Assembly (NCBI GenBank): GCA_902634775.1 | Contig: CACPLG010000002.1 | Span: 53,697-117,696 of the forward strand | DNA length: 64,000 nt | DNA from: an uncultured Pelagibacteraceae bacterium | GTDB lineage: Bacteria > Pseudomonadota > Alphaproteobacteria > Pelagibacterales > Pelagibacteraceae | Direction of reading: 5' to 3' | Shown here: positions 40,935-50,265 of the stretch, one piece after another | Layout: each line of letters starts with the position of its first letter | Position numbering within the stretch: position 1 is the stretch's first letter | Notes under the pieces: model-generated | What the model was told of the DNA's origin: nothing | Databases searched by the model: none | What the model saw: only the letters and a program-made list of their open reading frames with translations | Position numbers and translations under genes: made by a program

Positions 40935-41770
40935 TGGAAAATTTAAACATCAATGAAATTTTTTATCTTTTAACTGTTTTAGCTATTGCTGCAGCAGTTG
41001 CAGGATTTATGGCTGGTTTACTCGGAGTAGGTGGGGGCATAATCATGGTTCCCGCTCTTTATTACGCATTTACAGTTTTAGACTTTGACATTGTAACAAG
41101 GATGCATTTAGCTGTTGGTACATCTTTAGCAATAATAATTCCAACCTCAATTATATCTACTTTAACACATAGAGAACATGATGCAGTAGATTTTAATATG
41201 GTAAAATCATTTGGAATTTTTATTTTAATTGGAGTTTTTTTTGGAACTTTCTTGGCAGTAAATTTGAAAACACCTGCACTTGTATTATTTTTTTCTATAT
41301 TTGCTTTTATGGTTGGACTTTTTTTTATTTTTTTGAGAGAAAAATTAGTTGATAATCCAAAACAAATATCAAATTTAGTGAAAAATATTTCCGGTATATT
41401 AATTGGATTTATTTCTATTCCTTTAGGAATTGGAGGCGGATCATTGATGGTTCCTTTCATGAGAACATTTGGTTACGATATTAGAAAATCAATTGGAACA
41501 GCTGCAGCAGTAGGTTTCCTTATTGCTGTTACTGGAACAATTACAATGATCACTGGTGGAAAAATTATTGATAATGTTAATACACCGTTCAGTTTGGGAT
41601 ATATAAATTTGCTCGGCTTCATAGTATTTGTGCCAGTTACCATGATAATGGCTAGGTTAGGTGCAAAAGCAGTCTACAAAATCAATAAAAAAATACTTAG
41701 CAAAATATTTGGAACTTTTTTAATTTTGGTATCAATTAGATCATTTTTAGAATATCTAAGTATCAATTAA
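40934..41770 (+). CDS. TauE/SafE-family permease, first of a tandem pair
   Basis: A 278-residue membrane protein with about eight helices in two repeated halves. The half-repeat glycine motif appears as AGFMAGLLGVGGGIIMVPALYY (about 21-42) and again as IGFISIPLGIGGGSLMVPFM (about 155-175). MHLAVGTSLAIIIPTSIIST and the later SIGTAAAVGFLIAVTGTI are family features. Such proteins export sulfite, sulfoacetate or other small anions in sulfonate degraders. It follows dusA in the TRAP operon and is a paralogue of the next gene. Confidence 0.88.
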   Translation: MENLNINEIFYLLTVLAIAAAVAGFMAGLLGVGGGIIMVPALYYAFTVLDFDIVTRMHLAVGTSLAIIIPTSIISTLTHREHDAVDFNMVKSFGIFILIGVFFGTFLAVNLKTPALVLFFSIFAFMVGLFFIFLREKLVDNPKQISNLVKNISGILIGFISIPLGIGGGSLMVPFMRTFGYDIRKSIGTAAAVGFLIAVTGTITMITGGKIIDNVNTPFSLGYINLLGFIVFVPVTMIMARLGAKAVYKINKKILSKIFGTFLILVSIRSFLEYLSIN

Positions 41771-41779
41771 ATTAAAATT

Positions 41780-42610
41780 GTGGACCAGATTATTTTCAAC
41801 GAATACATATTTTTCATTTTATTAATGATTGCTGCAGCTATTCCTGTTGGTTTCTTTGCGGGACTATTTGGAATTGGTGGTGGATTAATTTCTGTGCCAT
41901 TTCTTTTCTTTATTTTTGAAACTTTTGGAATAGACAGAAATTATCTAATGCATCTTACAGTTGGGACTGCATTTACAATAACAATATTAACTTCATTCTC
42001 ATCAGTATTAGCTCACAGAAAACATGGTGCTGTTGATTTAAGTATAATAAAAACTTTTGGAACATTTGTTGTTTTTGGTGTCATAACCGGGACTATAATT
42101 GCTTCTATGATGAATACTAAATCATTAGTTCTTTTTTTTTCAATCATGGTCTATTTTTTAGGTGCTTATTTACTCCTTGCAAAAAATAAAAGTAAAAAAG
42201 TTTATCCTTCATTTAATTTACTGCCTCGGCTTTCGTTTGGGTTTATCTCTGGTTTAATTTCAGCTCCAATGGGTATTACCGGAGCAATGATTAATGTCCC
42301 TGTTTTAAGATATTTTGGTTATTCAATAAATAGAGCAATAGGGAGCGCTGCAGCCATTGGTTTTATAATTTCATTATTTGGCGCAATTGGTTTTTTCTTG
42401 TCGGGACTATTTAAGGATGTTGATATTCCCCTCAGCATTGGTTTTGTAAATATCCCTGCCTTTCTAATATTCGTCCCTATTACAACAATAATGGCTAGAA
42501 TTGGGGCTAATACAGTGCACAAACTTGAGAGGGCAAAAGTTCAAGTACTTTTTGGAATTTTTTTATATGTAGTTGCTACAATATTTCTTTACAGATATTT
42601 TAATATTTAA
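41780..42610 (+). CDS. TauE/SafE-family permease, second of a tandem pair
   Basis: A 276-residue paralogue of the preceding protein, starting with GTG. The repeated motifs read PVGFFAGLFGIGGGLISVPF and FISGLISAPMGITGAMINVP; the second copy has lost the triple glycine (GITGAM), unlike its neighbour. MHLTVGTAFTITILTSFSSV and RAIGSAAAIGFIISLFGAIG align with the first copy. The 9-bp gap suggests cotranscription. The pair may work as a heterodimer or carry different anions. Confidence 0.87.
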   Translation: MDQIIFNEYIFFILLMIAAAIPVGFFAGLFGIGGGLISVPFLFFIFETFGIDRNYLMHLTVGTAFTITILTSFSSVLAHRKHGAVDLSIIKTFGTFVVFGVITGTIIASMMNTKSLVLFFSIMVYFLGAYLLLAKNKSKKVYPSFNLLPRLSFGFISGLISAPMGITGAMINVPVLRYFGYSINRAIGSAAAIGFIISLFGAIGFFLSGLFKDVDIPLSIGFVNIPAFLIFVPITTIMARIGANTVHKLERAKVQVLFGIFLYVVATIFLYRYFNI

Positions 42611-42668
42611 TGGTGATAAATCAAAAACTTATCTTGAACTTAAATATAAATTATCTAAATTTTAATTA

Positions 42669-43070
42669 ATGGTTTCTAAATTAAAAAACTTTTTACTAAA
42701 TTTTGAAGCTCTTGCTTCTCTTTTGTTAAGATTTGGTATTGGAATAGCTTTTATCATTCACGGTTATGCTAAATTTCCTTTGCCACCAGCAGGTCTAGTT
42801 GAATATTTTGGTTTACCCCCAGCACTTGCAACATTTGTTGCATTAAGTGAACTTTTATCTGGAGTAATTTTAATTGTGAGTGGTTTTTTGAGAAATCCCA
42901 TAGGAGATACACTTACAAGATTTGCGGGACTTGTAATAGTAATAATCATGACAAATATATTTATAATTGCTCACCCAGATTGGTTTATTACCCAAAAATT
43001 ATTTACTAGTGAGCAAATTTTTCTTTTTATTGGCGGCTTTTATTTTATGATTAAAGGAAATAAAGTTTAA
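42669..43070 (+). CDS. DoxX-family membrane protein
   Basis: A 133-residue protein with four hydrophobic segments. LLLRFGIGIAFIIHGYAKFP near the N-terminus, LVEYFGLPPALATFVALSEL and GVILIVSGFLRNPIGDTLTR match the DoxX family, named after a thiosulfate:quinone oxidoreductase subunit but mostly of unknown role in bacteria. It lies 58 bp after the second TauE-like gene and converges with the phosphomannomutase gene. Confidence 0.87.
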   Translation: MVSKLKNFLLNFEALASLLLRFGIGIAFIIHGYAKFPLPPAGLVEYFGLPPALATFVALSELLSGVILIVSGFLRNPIGDTLTRFAGLVIVIIMTNIFIIAHPDWFITQKLFTSEQIFLFIGGFYFMIKGNKV

Positions 43071-43072
43071 AA

Positions 43073-44518
43073 CTATATCTTTTGATCGTATTCGCCTATC
43101 TTCCCAGTTTTTTGAAGTAGATCATCAATAAATCTAAAAATATCGGTTTTTATTTTATCTGATACCGAACTCTCTGTAACAACAACAAGTGATGGTTTGT
43201 TTGAAGATGCTCTTACAAGACCCCAAGATCCATCAGCAAGTGTAAATCTTACACCATTGATTGTAAGTATGTCAGTTATTTCCTGATTACATATTTTTTG
43301 TTTGTCAGTCTGAAGTTTTTTTATATTAGAGATAATTTCGTCTATAACTTTATATTTTTCTTCATCTTTACAAAATGGTCCCATAGTCGGGCTTTGAAAA
43401 GTTTTTGGCAAATCACTTATTAAAAAATCCAATTTTTTATTTTGATTATCAATCAAGTGACAAATTTGAATTGCAGAATTAATTCCATCATCAAAGCCAA
43501 ATCCTAAGGGTTTATTAAAAAAAAAGTGGCCACTTTTTTCAAAACCAGCAATAGCATTATCTTCTTTTACTTTTCTTTTAATATATGAATGTCCTGTTTT
43601 CCAATACAGAGTTTTACAATTATTCTTTTTTAAAATTTCATCCTTACTAAATAATCCTGTAGATTTTACATCCACAATAAATTTATTATTAGGATGTAAC
43701 TCTGAAATATTTCTAGCAATTAACAAACCGATTTTATCTGCAAATATTTCATTTCCTTTATTATCTATAACCCCAACTCTATCTCCATCACCGTCAAACC
43801 CAAAACCCGCGTCTGCATTGTTTTCTTTTACACATTTTGAAATTTCATGTAACATTTTCATATCTTCTGGATTTGGGTTATATCTAGGAAAACTATAGTC
43901 TAAGTTACAATCAAGCTCTATTACTTCACACCCAATATTCCTAAGAATTTCAGGTGCGAATATTCCAGCAGTGCCATTACCACAAGCAGCCACAACTTTT
44001 AATTTTTTCTTAATTTTATTTTTTGATAGTTCATCAATATATACTTTATTAAAATCTCTTACTTTTTCATATTTACCTGAACCTTGTTTAAATAATTCAT
44101 TCATTACTATTGATTTAAGTTCTGACATTTCTTCTTTGCAATGAGTTAAACCTTTTTCAATTCCCATCTTTATTCCTGTCCATCCATTTTCATTGTGGCT
44201 TGCCGTTATCATTGCAACAGCATTTGATTTAATCTTAAATTGAGAAAAATAAACTGTGGGTGATAAACATAAACCAATATCTTTTACATTGCAGCCAGTT
44301 GATAAAAGTCCTTTTATAAAATTATTTTTAACTTCTTCGCTATAAGATCTGTAGTCATTCCCAACAATCACAATAGGATTTTTTGATGAGTTAATTACTT
44401 GAGTTCCGAATCCTTTTCCTACTGCCTCGATTCCTTTCGAGTTGATGCTTTTTGGGTATAACCACCTAGCGTCATATTCTCTAAATCCTAATGGGTCGAT
44501 TTTTTTTTCCACTTCCAT
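43073..44518 (-). CDS. Phosphomannomutase/phosphoglucomutase
   Basis: Interconverts hexose 1- and 6-phosphates for sugar-nucleotide synthesis; 481 residues, the AlgC/ManB form. The phosphoserine loop is VAMITASHNENGWTGIKMG, the metal loop GFGFDGDGDRVGV, the sugar-binding loop AGFEKSGHFFF and the phosphate loop LVRASSNKPSLVVV. The frame is open to 44632, but the ATG at 44516-44518 (MEVEKKIDPLGFREYDARWL) fits the family start. The longer version would overlap the control region of nrdA. It could supply glucose-1-phosphate for rmlA. Confidence 0.92.
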   Translation of the reverse strand: MEVEKKIDPLGFREYDARWLYPKSINSKGIEAVGKGFGTQVINSSKNPIVIVGNDYRSYSEEVKNNFIKGLLSTGCNVKDIGLCLSPTVYFSQFKIKSNAVAMITASHNENGWTGIKMGIEKGLTHCKEEMSELKSIVMNELFKQGSGKYEKVRDFNKVYIDELSKNKIKKKLKVVAACGNGTAGIFAPEILRNIGCEVIELDCNLDYSFPRYNPNPEDMKMLHEISKCVKENNADAGFGFDGDGDRVGVIDNKGNEIFADKIGLLIARNISELHPNNKFIVDVKSTGLFSKDEILKKNNCKTLYWKTGHSYIKRKVKEDNAIAGFEKSGHFFFNKPLGFGFDDGINSAIQICHLIDNQNKKLDFLISDLPKTFQSPTMGPFCKDEEKYKVIDEIISNIKKLQTDKQKICNQEITDILTINGVRFTLADGSWGLVRASSNKPSLVVVTESSVSDKIKTDIFRFIDDLLQKTGKIGEYDQKI

Positions 44519-44592
44519 GTTGATATATGTATATTTATTTGATTTTTTTATTGAACTATTTTTTATATGTTCTATAAATGTTCTGTTGATTT

Positions 44593-44639
44593 TTGATTTA
44601 TATAGTGTATTTAAGAAATCTACACACAACATATAGTTG
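44593..44639 (+). promoter_or_regulatory. Candidate NrdR-box pair upstream of nrdAB
   Basis: The box at 44624-44639 (ACACAACATATAGTTG) matches the NrdR consensus ACACwATATATwGTGT at 13 of 16 positions. A second half-conserved box at 44593-44608 (TTGATTTATATAGTGT) keeps the right half. They start 31 bp apart, about three helical turns, as in known NrdR-regulated promoters. nrdA starts 34 bp downstream. Repression of nrdAB by NrdR-ATP/dATP is the expected effect; nrdR is not in the window. Confidence 0.5.
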
Positions 44640-44673
44640 TTTTATTAATAAATAGTATTAAAAAGGGAGTATA

Positions 44674-46611
44674 ATGAACAAAGTTTTGTCTCAGGCAATA
44701 AAGAAAGCTGTCTCTGAATTTAAACCTCAGGTTGATCAGAGGAATAAGACTAAAGGTCCAGATTTATTCTCGCTCAACAACAACACAGAGCTATTTCAAA
44801 ACTCTAGAGGTATCACAATAAAGATTGATAGAAGCAGAGATTCAAATCTAACAGATTTCGGGAAAGCAACACTTAGCGACAGATATTTAGGGGAGAATGA
44901 GTCTTTCCAAGACTTGTTTGCAAGAGTAGCAAGTCATTATGCTGACGATAACCTCCATGCACAAAGATTATATAATTATATCAGCAATCTATGGTTCATG
45001 CCCGCAACTCCAGTTCTGTCTAATGGAGGAACTACAAGAGGCCTGCCAATTTCATGTTTTCTAAATGAAGCAAGTGATAGTTTAAATGGTATCTTAGGTC
45101 TTTGGAGTGAAAATGTTTGGTTAGCTGCAAGAGGTGGTGGTATTGGAAGTTACTGGGGCAATCTAAGATCTATTGGTGAAAAAATTGGAAGAGTTGGAAA
45201 AACTTCTGGAATAATTCCTTTTATAAAAGTTATGGACTCTTTAACAATGGCAATAAGTCAAGGTTCGTTAAGGAGAGGATCTGCTGCTTGCTATTTACCT
45301 ATTGACCATCCAGAGATTGAAGAATTTATTGAAATGAGAAGACCTACTGGTGGAGATCCAAATAGAAAAGCTCTTAACCTGCATCATGGTGTACTTGTTT
45401 CAGATGCTTTTATGAGAGCAGTTGAACTTGATGAACAATGGGCACTTAAGAGTCCAAAAAATGGAGCGGTACAATCAACTGTTTCAGCTAGAAATTTATG
45501 GATAAGACTCTTAACTGCAAGGGTTGAAACTGGTGAGCCATATATTATTTTTATTGATACAGTTAATAGACAAATACCTCAACATCATAAGTTAGCTGGC
45601 TTAACAGTTAAGACATCTAATTTGTGTAGTGAGATTACTCTTCCAACAGGCATTGATAAAGAGGGTAGAGACAGAACTGCTGTTTGTTGTTTATCTTCGT
45701 TAAATATTGAAAAATACGATGAATGGAAAGATGATGAAAGTTTTATAGATGATGTGATGAGATTTTTAGATAATGTCTTAACTGACTTTATTAACAATGC
45801 TCCAGAAGAATTTAGCGATGCAACATATTCAGCTGCAAAAGAGCGAAGTGTTGGTTTAGGTGTTATGGGGCTTCACTCATACTATCAGAAAAAAATGATA
45901 CCTCTAGAGTCAGTAATGAGCAAAGTTTGGAACAAAAAGATTTTTGAAAATATTCAAAAGAAAGTCGATAAATCATCAAAAGATTTAGCTGAAGAAAGAG
46001 GAGCATGTCCTGATGCAGCTGAATATGGTTTTAAAGAAAGATTTTCAAATAAAACAGCGATCGCCCCAACTGCTTCAATTTCAATCATTTGTGGCGGAAC
46101 TTCTCCTGGAGTTGAGCCGATTGCAGCAAACAGTTACACTCACAAAACTCTTTCAGGATCTTTCAATGTTAGAAATAAATACTTAAGAAAACTATTAGAA
46201 AAACACGAAAAAGATACAGATGAAACTTGGTCAACAATTACGACAAACCAAGGTTCTGTATCACACTTAGATTTTTTAACTAAAGAAGAAAAAGATGTTT
46301 TTAAAACAGCTTTTGAATTAGATCAAAGATGGCTTGTCGATTTAAGCGCAGACAGAACCCCACATATTTCACAGGCACAATCTATAAACTTATTTTTACC
46401 TGCTGACGTTCACAAAAGAGATCTTCATCAAATCCATTTCCAAGCATGGAAAAAAGGATTGAAGAGCCTTTATTATTGCAGGTCTAAATCAATACAAAGA
46501 GCAGAAAATGTTAACGATGCAAAATCAACTGACATTACTGCAAATGTATATAAATCAAAACAACAAGAAAATGACGAAAACAAATACGAGGAGTGTCTAT
46601 CATGTCAGTAG
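44674..46611 (+). CDS. nrdA: Ribonucleoside-diphosphate reductase, alpha subunit (class I)
   Basis: Catalytic subunit that makes deoxyribonucleotides; 645 residues. MPATPVLSNGG and SCFLNEASDS hold the first redox cysteine, ARGGGIGSYWGNLRSIGE is the substrate loop, SNLCSEITLP contains the thiyl/partner cysteine and glutamate region, TAIAPTASISIICGG the phosphate site, and YYCRSKSIQRAE the radical-transfer tyrosine pair. The C-terminus ends in CLSCQ, the redox-active CxxC tail. The N-terminus has no full ATP-cone, so overall activity may not be under dATP control at the protein level; transcriptional control by NrdR would then matter more. A Shine-Dalgarno (AAAGGGAG) precedes the ATG. Confidence 0.95.
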   Translation: MNKVLSQAIKKAVSEFKPQVDQRNKTKGPDLFSLNNNTELFQNSRGITIKIDRSRDSNLTDFGKATLSDRYLGENESFQDLFARVASHYADDNLHAQRLYNYISNLWFMPATPVLSNGGTTRGLPISCFLNEASDSLNGILGLWSENVWLAARGGGIGSYWGNLRSIGEKIGRVGKTSGIIPFIKVMDSLTMAISQGSLRRGSAACYLPIDHPEIEEFIEMRRPTGGDPNRKALNLHHGVLVSDAFMRAVELDEQWALKSPKNGAVQSTVSARNLWIRLLTARVETGEPYIIFIDTVNRQIPQHHKLAGLTVKTSNLCSEITLPTGIDKEGRDRTAVCCLSSLNIEKYDEWKDDESFIDDVMRFLDNVLTDFINNAPEEFSDATYSAAKERSVGLGVMGLHSYYQKKMIPLESVMSKVWNKKIFENIQKKVDKSSKDLAEERGACPDAAEYGFKERFSNKTAIAPTASISIICGGTSPGVEPIAANSYTHKTLSGSFNVRNKYLRKLLEKHEKDTDETWSTITTNQGSVSHLDFLTKEEKDVFKTAFELDQRWLVDLSADRTPHISQAQSINLFLPADVHKRDLHQIHFQAWKKGLKSLYYCRSKSIQRAENVNDAKSTDITANVYKSKQQENDENKYEECLSCQ

Positions 46612-47612
46612 TAAAAAAAGAGGAAAAAGGAAAAATTATTCAACCAAAAAAAATGGGGTTATTAGTAGAAAATCCTGTTTATAAACCATTCAGATATCCG
46701 TGGTGTTATGATGCGTGGTTAACCCAACAACGAATACATTGGTTACCAGAAGAAGTACCACTAGGAGACGATGTTAGAGACTGGCAGAAAAATTTGTCTG
46801 GACCAGAGAAAAATTTAGTAACACAAATATTTAGATTTTTTACTCAAGCAGATGTTGAAGTTAACAACTGTTATTTAAGACACTACACATCAGTATTTAA
46901 ACCAACAGAAGTTTTAATGATGATGACAGCTTTTGCTGCCATGGAAACAGTTCACGTGGCTGCTTATTCACATTTGTTAGATACAATTGGTATGCCTGAG
47001 TCAGAATATTCAGCTTTCATGAAGTATAAAGAAATGAAAGATAAGTACGATTACATGCAAGGTTTTAATGTTAATTCGAAAGAAGATATTGCAAAGACTG
47101 TTGCCGTATTTAGTGCTTTTACAGAAGGACTACAATTATTTGCAAGTTTCGCAATTTTGTTAAACTTTCCAAGACACAATAAACTTAAAGGTATGGGACA
47201 GATAGTTACTTGGTCCGTAAGAGATGAAACTCTTCACTGTAATTCAATGATCAGAATTTTCAAAGAGTTTATAAAAGAAAATCCTGAAATCTGGACACCA
47301 AAACTTAAAAAAGAATTATATGATGCATGTAGAACTATAATTGAACACGAAGATGCATTTATTGATTTAGCTTTCGAGATGGGGCCTATGGAAGGGTTAA
47401 CTGCAAAAGAAGTCAAAGATTATATTAGGTTTATAGGAAATAGAAGATTAGTTCAGTTAGGTCTTGAGCCGATTTATGATGTGCAAAAAAATCCACTTAC
47501 TTGGCTTGATACTATGTTGAATGCTGTTGAGCACATGAACTTCTTCGAAGGAAGAGCAACTGAGTATTCTAAAGCGTCCACACAAGGTAATTGGGTAGAA
47601 GCCTTTTCATAG
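46602..47612 (+). CDS. nrdB: Ribonucleoside-diphosphate reductase, beta subunit
   Basis: Ferritin-like radical-generating subunit of 336 residues. The metal ligands are in the segments containing FTQADVEVNN, AAMETVHVAAYSHLL (Glu and His), SAFTEGLQLFASFAIL and WSVRDETLHCNSMI (Glu and His). The C-terminal FFEGRATEYSKASTQGNW with EAF is the NrdA-binding tail. The frame extends to GTG 46593, but ATG 46602 lies the right distance from GAGGAG inside nrdA. It overlaps nrdA by 10 bp. The radical tyrosine position cannot be placed with certainty by eye, so the cofactor subtype is open. Confidence 0.93.
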   Translation: MSVVKKEEKGKIIQPKKMGLLVENPVYKPFRYPWCYDAWLTQQRIHWLPEEVPLGDDVRDWQKNLSGPEKNLVTQIFRFFTQADVEVNNCYLRHYTSVFKPTEVLMMMTAFAAMETVHVAAYSHLLDTIGMPESEYSAFMKYKEMKDKYDYMQGFNVNSKEDIAKTVAVFSAFTEGLQLFASFAILLNFPRHNKLKGMGQIVTWSVRDETLHCNSMIRIFKEFIKENPEIWTPKLKKELYDACRTIIEHEDAFIDLAFEMGPMEGLTAKEVKDYIRFIGNRRLVQLGLEPIYDVQKNPLTWLDTMLNAVEHMNFFEGRATEYSKASTQGNWVEAFS

Positions 47613-47614
47613 AA

Positions 47615-48241
47615 TTGAAATATAAAAAGTACTTTAGAAAAACAAGTCTTAAACAGAAAAATATTGGGGATCTCTTCTTAGAAGAGATCCAAAAAAGCAA
47701 TCCTAAATCTTTTTTAGAAATTGGAATATTTCATGGTGTTACTGCCAGGAATGTTTGCGAATTAATGTACAAAAATCACGGAGAAAGTTTTAGTTATATA
47801 GGTATAGATATTTTTGATGAAGGCGATGAATATAAAGATGAAATTGCACCAATAAAAACTTTTAATAATCCCCTAAAAAATTTTTATTTTAAATATATAA
47901 AAAAACAAAACCCTTATAGCTTAGAAGCTGTAGAAGACTTACTTTTTAAATTTAAAAAAAATATAACTCTCTTAAAAGGAAATTCAAACAAAATACTAAA
48001 AAATATTGAATTAGAAAAAGTTGATTTTATATTTATTGATGGGGGTCATGAATATAATACTGTAAAAAATGATTTAATTCACAGTCATAGGCTTCTGAAA
48101 AATAAAGGAACAATACTATGTGATGATCTTAACTTGAGCCAAGCTTTAGGAGTAAGACAAGCAATTAAAGAATTTTCTGATGAGAATAAAATAAAGTATG
48201 AAATCGTTCATGAACGATTTGCAAAATTTGATTTTAATTAA
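47615..48241 (+). CDS. Putative class I SAM-dependent methyltransferase (Methyltransf_24-like)
   Basis: A 208-residue protein with a methyltransferase core. Motif I is SFLEIGIFHGVTARNVCEL (near residue 33), motif II YIGIDIFDEG, and KVDFIFIDGGHEYNTVKND then LKNKGTILCDDLNL is the Methyltransf_24 C-half. No ATG lies near the N-terminus; TTG at 47615, 2 bp after the nrdB stop, is the simplest start, with another TTG at 47591 in the nrdB end as the alternative. It is distantly like the methyltransferase at 17467. Acceptor unknown. Confidence 0.72.
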   Translation: MKYKKYFRKTSLKQKNIGDLFLEEIQKSNPKSFLEIGIFHGVTARNVCELMYKNHGESFSYIGIDIFDEGDEYKDEIAPIKTFNNPLKNFYFKYIKKQNPYSLEAVEDLLFKFKKNITLLKGNSNKILKNIELEKVDFIFIDGGHEYNTVKNDLIHSHRLLKNKGTILCDDLNLSQALGVRQAIKEFSDENKIKYEIVHERFAKFDFN

Positions 48242-49366
48242 TTATCTTTGGTTTAAAGGGACAACTTTACGATAGCTGCTCCCTTTATAGCTAGCAAGTG
48301 GTCTTATTAATTTATTTGCTGCATGTTGCTCAAGAATGTGCGCAGACCAGCCAGTTATTCTAGAAATTACAAAAATTGGTGTAAAAAAGTCAGTGTCAAA
48401 TCCCATTAAGTGATAAGTCGGTCCAGTAGGATAATCTACGTTTGGATGAATATTTTTTCTTTCAATCATCACTTTTTCGACAATGTCATAAATTTTTTCA
48501 AACCTCTTATCTTTTTTTACTTTTGCAACTTTAGAAAAATATTCTCTCATAGTCGGCACTCTTGAATCACCACTTTTATAAACTCTATGACCAAAACCCA
48601 TAACAACAGCTTTTTGATCTAGTGCATTATTTATCCAATTTAAGGCATTTTCAGGCTTTTTAATTTTATTCATCATATGCATCACTTCCTCATTAGCACC
48701 ACCGTGCAACGGTCCCTTTAAACTTGCAATAGCACCAGTAATTGCACCATGAATATCCGACAAGCTGCTAGTGATTGTTCTTGCAGTAAATGTAGAAACA
48801 TTAAAACTATGTTCAGCATATAATATAAGAGATACATCAAACGCTTTTACAATTTCTTTTTCAGGAACTTTTCCAAAACACATATAAAAAAAGTTTTCTG
48901 AGAATGACAAATTACTTTTTGGTTTAATGATTTTCTTTCCTTTTCTGATTCTATAGAAGGCTGCTAAAGCAACAGGTGTTTTTGCAAAAATTCTCATTAT
49001 CTTTCTCAAGTTTGCTTCAGGAGAATTATCTTTAGTTTCTTTATCTTCTAATCCCATTATACTTACTGCTGTTCTAGCCACATCCATAGGATGTGATTTT
49101 TTAGGGAAATTCTTAATACTTTCTAATAATGTCTTTGATAAGTTTCGCTCTTTTCTCTCAACTTTTTCAAAATTTTTTAACTGTTTTTCAGAGGGTAATT
49201 CTCCATTTAAAATAAGATATGCAACTTCTTCAAACTTACATTTTGCACAAAGATCTTGTGCAGCATATCCTCTATATGTAAGAGAGTTAATTTCTGGCAT
49301 TACTTTTGAAACTTCCGTCTCATCAACCACAATTCCAAGTAAACCTTTTTTAATATCTTCAGTCAT
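48242..49366 (-). CDS. prpC: 2-methylcitrate synthase / citrate synthase family
   Basis: Condenses propionyl-CoA (or acetyl-CoA) with oxaloacetate; 374 residues, the short PrpC-like form. The N-terminal KGLLGIVVDETEVSKVMPEI with SLTYRGYAAQDLCA is PrpC-like; the active-site histidines are in LKGPLHGGANEEVM and MGFGHRVYKSGDSRV, and the aspartate in YHLMGFDTDFFTPIFVISRI. Last gene of prpDBC and sharing a base with prpB. Given the prpB/prpD neighbours, methylcitrate synthase is preferred over citrate synthase. Confidence 0.9.
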   Translation of the reverse strand: MTEDIKKGLLGIVVDETEVSKVMPEINSLTYRGYAAQDLCAKCKFEEVAYLILNGELPSEKQLKNFEKVERKERNLSKTLLESIKNFPKKSHPMDVARTAVSIMGLEDKETKDNSPEANLRKIMRIFAKTPVALAAFYRIRKGKKIIKPKSNLSFSENFFYMCFGKVPEKEIVKAFDVSLILYAEHSFNVSTFTARTITSSLSDIHGAITGAIASLKGPLHGGANEEVMHMMNKIKKPENALNWINNALDQKAVVMGFGHRVYKSGDSRVPTMREYFSKVAKVKKDKRFEKIYDIVEKVMIERKNIHPNVDYPTGPTYHLMGFDTDFFTPIFVISRITGWSAHILEQHAANKLIRPLASYKGSSYRKVVPLNQR

Positions 49367-50265
49367 TAATCATGTCCGTCAGTACTAAAATTATATATTT
49401 TTTGGTCGAGAGCATTGTATTTTTCATAATCTACTAAGTCATACAATCTACTTCTAGTTTGCATTTTATCAATAAGGTTTTTTTGATGTCCCTCTTCAAA
49501 AATTTTCTTCAAACCTTCCTCCACACTTTTCATTGCTAATCTTTGAGTTGTAACGGGATAAATAACAATATTATAACCCAAATTTTCTAACTCTTTATAA
49601 TCCAAAAGATCTGATTTTCCAAATTCTGTCATGTTTGCAAGTAAATATGAATTTAGACTTTTCCTCACTTTTTCAAATTCACCTTTATCTTTTAAAGCTT
49701 CAGGAAAAACTATTTCAGCTCCTGCGTCGATATATGCTTTACATCTATCAATCATTTTATCTATTCCCTCTACACTTTTTGCATCAGATCTAGCAATGAT
49801 CTTAAAATTTTTATCTTTTCTAGATTTTACACACTCTTCAATTTTTTTTACCATTTTTTTTACTGAAATTAGTTCTTTGTTATCAAGGTGACCGCATCTT
49901 TTTCTTTCAACTTGGTCTTCTATGTGTACCGCTGTCACACCAAATTTTTCAAAAGTTTTAATAGTTTTTTTGCAGGACTTAAAACCAGTATCAATATCTA
50001 CAATTGTCGGTAGGTTTGTTACTCTTGCTATTTGTTTTGATCTGTTACTCACATCTTCAAGTGTTGTAAGACCTATATCTGGGTAACCAAGGTCATTAGA
50101 CATAACACCACCCGAAACATAAACAGCATCATAGCCAATTTCTTCAATTACTTTAGCAGTTAAAGGGTTATATGCACCAGGAACTCTTAAAATTTTTCCA
50201 CTTTTTAACTTATCTACAAAATCTTTTCTTTTTTCTTTTATTTTTTTTTTAATAAAGTGCATCAA
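49366..50265 (-). CDS. prpB: 2-methylisocitrate lyase
   Basis: Cleaves 2-methylisocitrate to pyruvate and succinate; 299 residues. The N-terminal LRVPGAYNPLTAKVIEEIGY and DAVYVSGGVMSND, then IVDIDTGFKSCKKTIKTFEK, VHIEDQVERKRCGHLDNKEL (with the KRCGH catalytic-loop cysteine) and ARSDAKSVEGIDKMIDRCKA match PrpB; the C-terminal domain is complete. It overlaps prpD by 4 bp and prpC by 1 bp. Confidence 0.93.
   Translation of the reverse strand: MMHFIKKKIKEKRKDFVDKLKSGKILRVPGAYNPLTAKVIEEIGYDAVYVSGGVMSNDLGYPDIGLTTLEDVSNRSKQIARVTNLPTIVDIDTGFKSCKKTIKTFEKFGVTAVHIEDQVERKRCGHLDNKELISVKKMVKKIEECVKSRKDKNFKIIARSDAKSVEGIDKMIDRCKAYIDAGAEIVFPEALKDKGEFEKVRKSLNSYLLANMTEFGKSDLLDYKELENLGYNIVIYPVTTQRLAMKSVEEGLKKIFEEGHQKNLIDKMQTRSRLYDLVDYEKYNALDQKIYNFSTDGHD

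Noticed and set aside
44519..44632. 38-residue extension of the phosphomutase
   Set aside because: It would cover the candidate NrdR boxes, has no family counterpart, and a good ATG exists at 44518.
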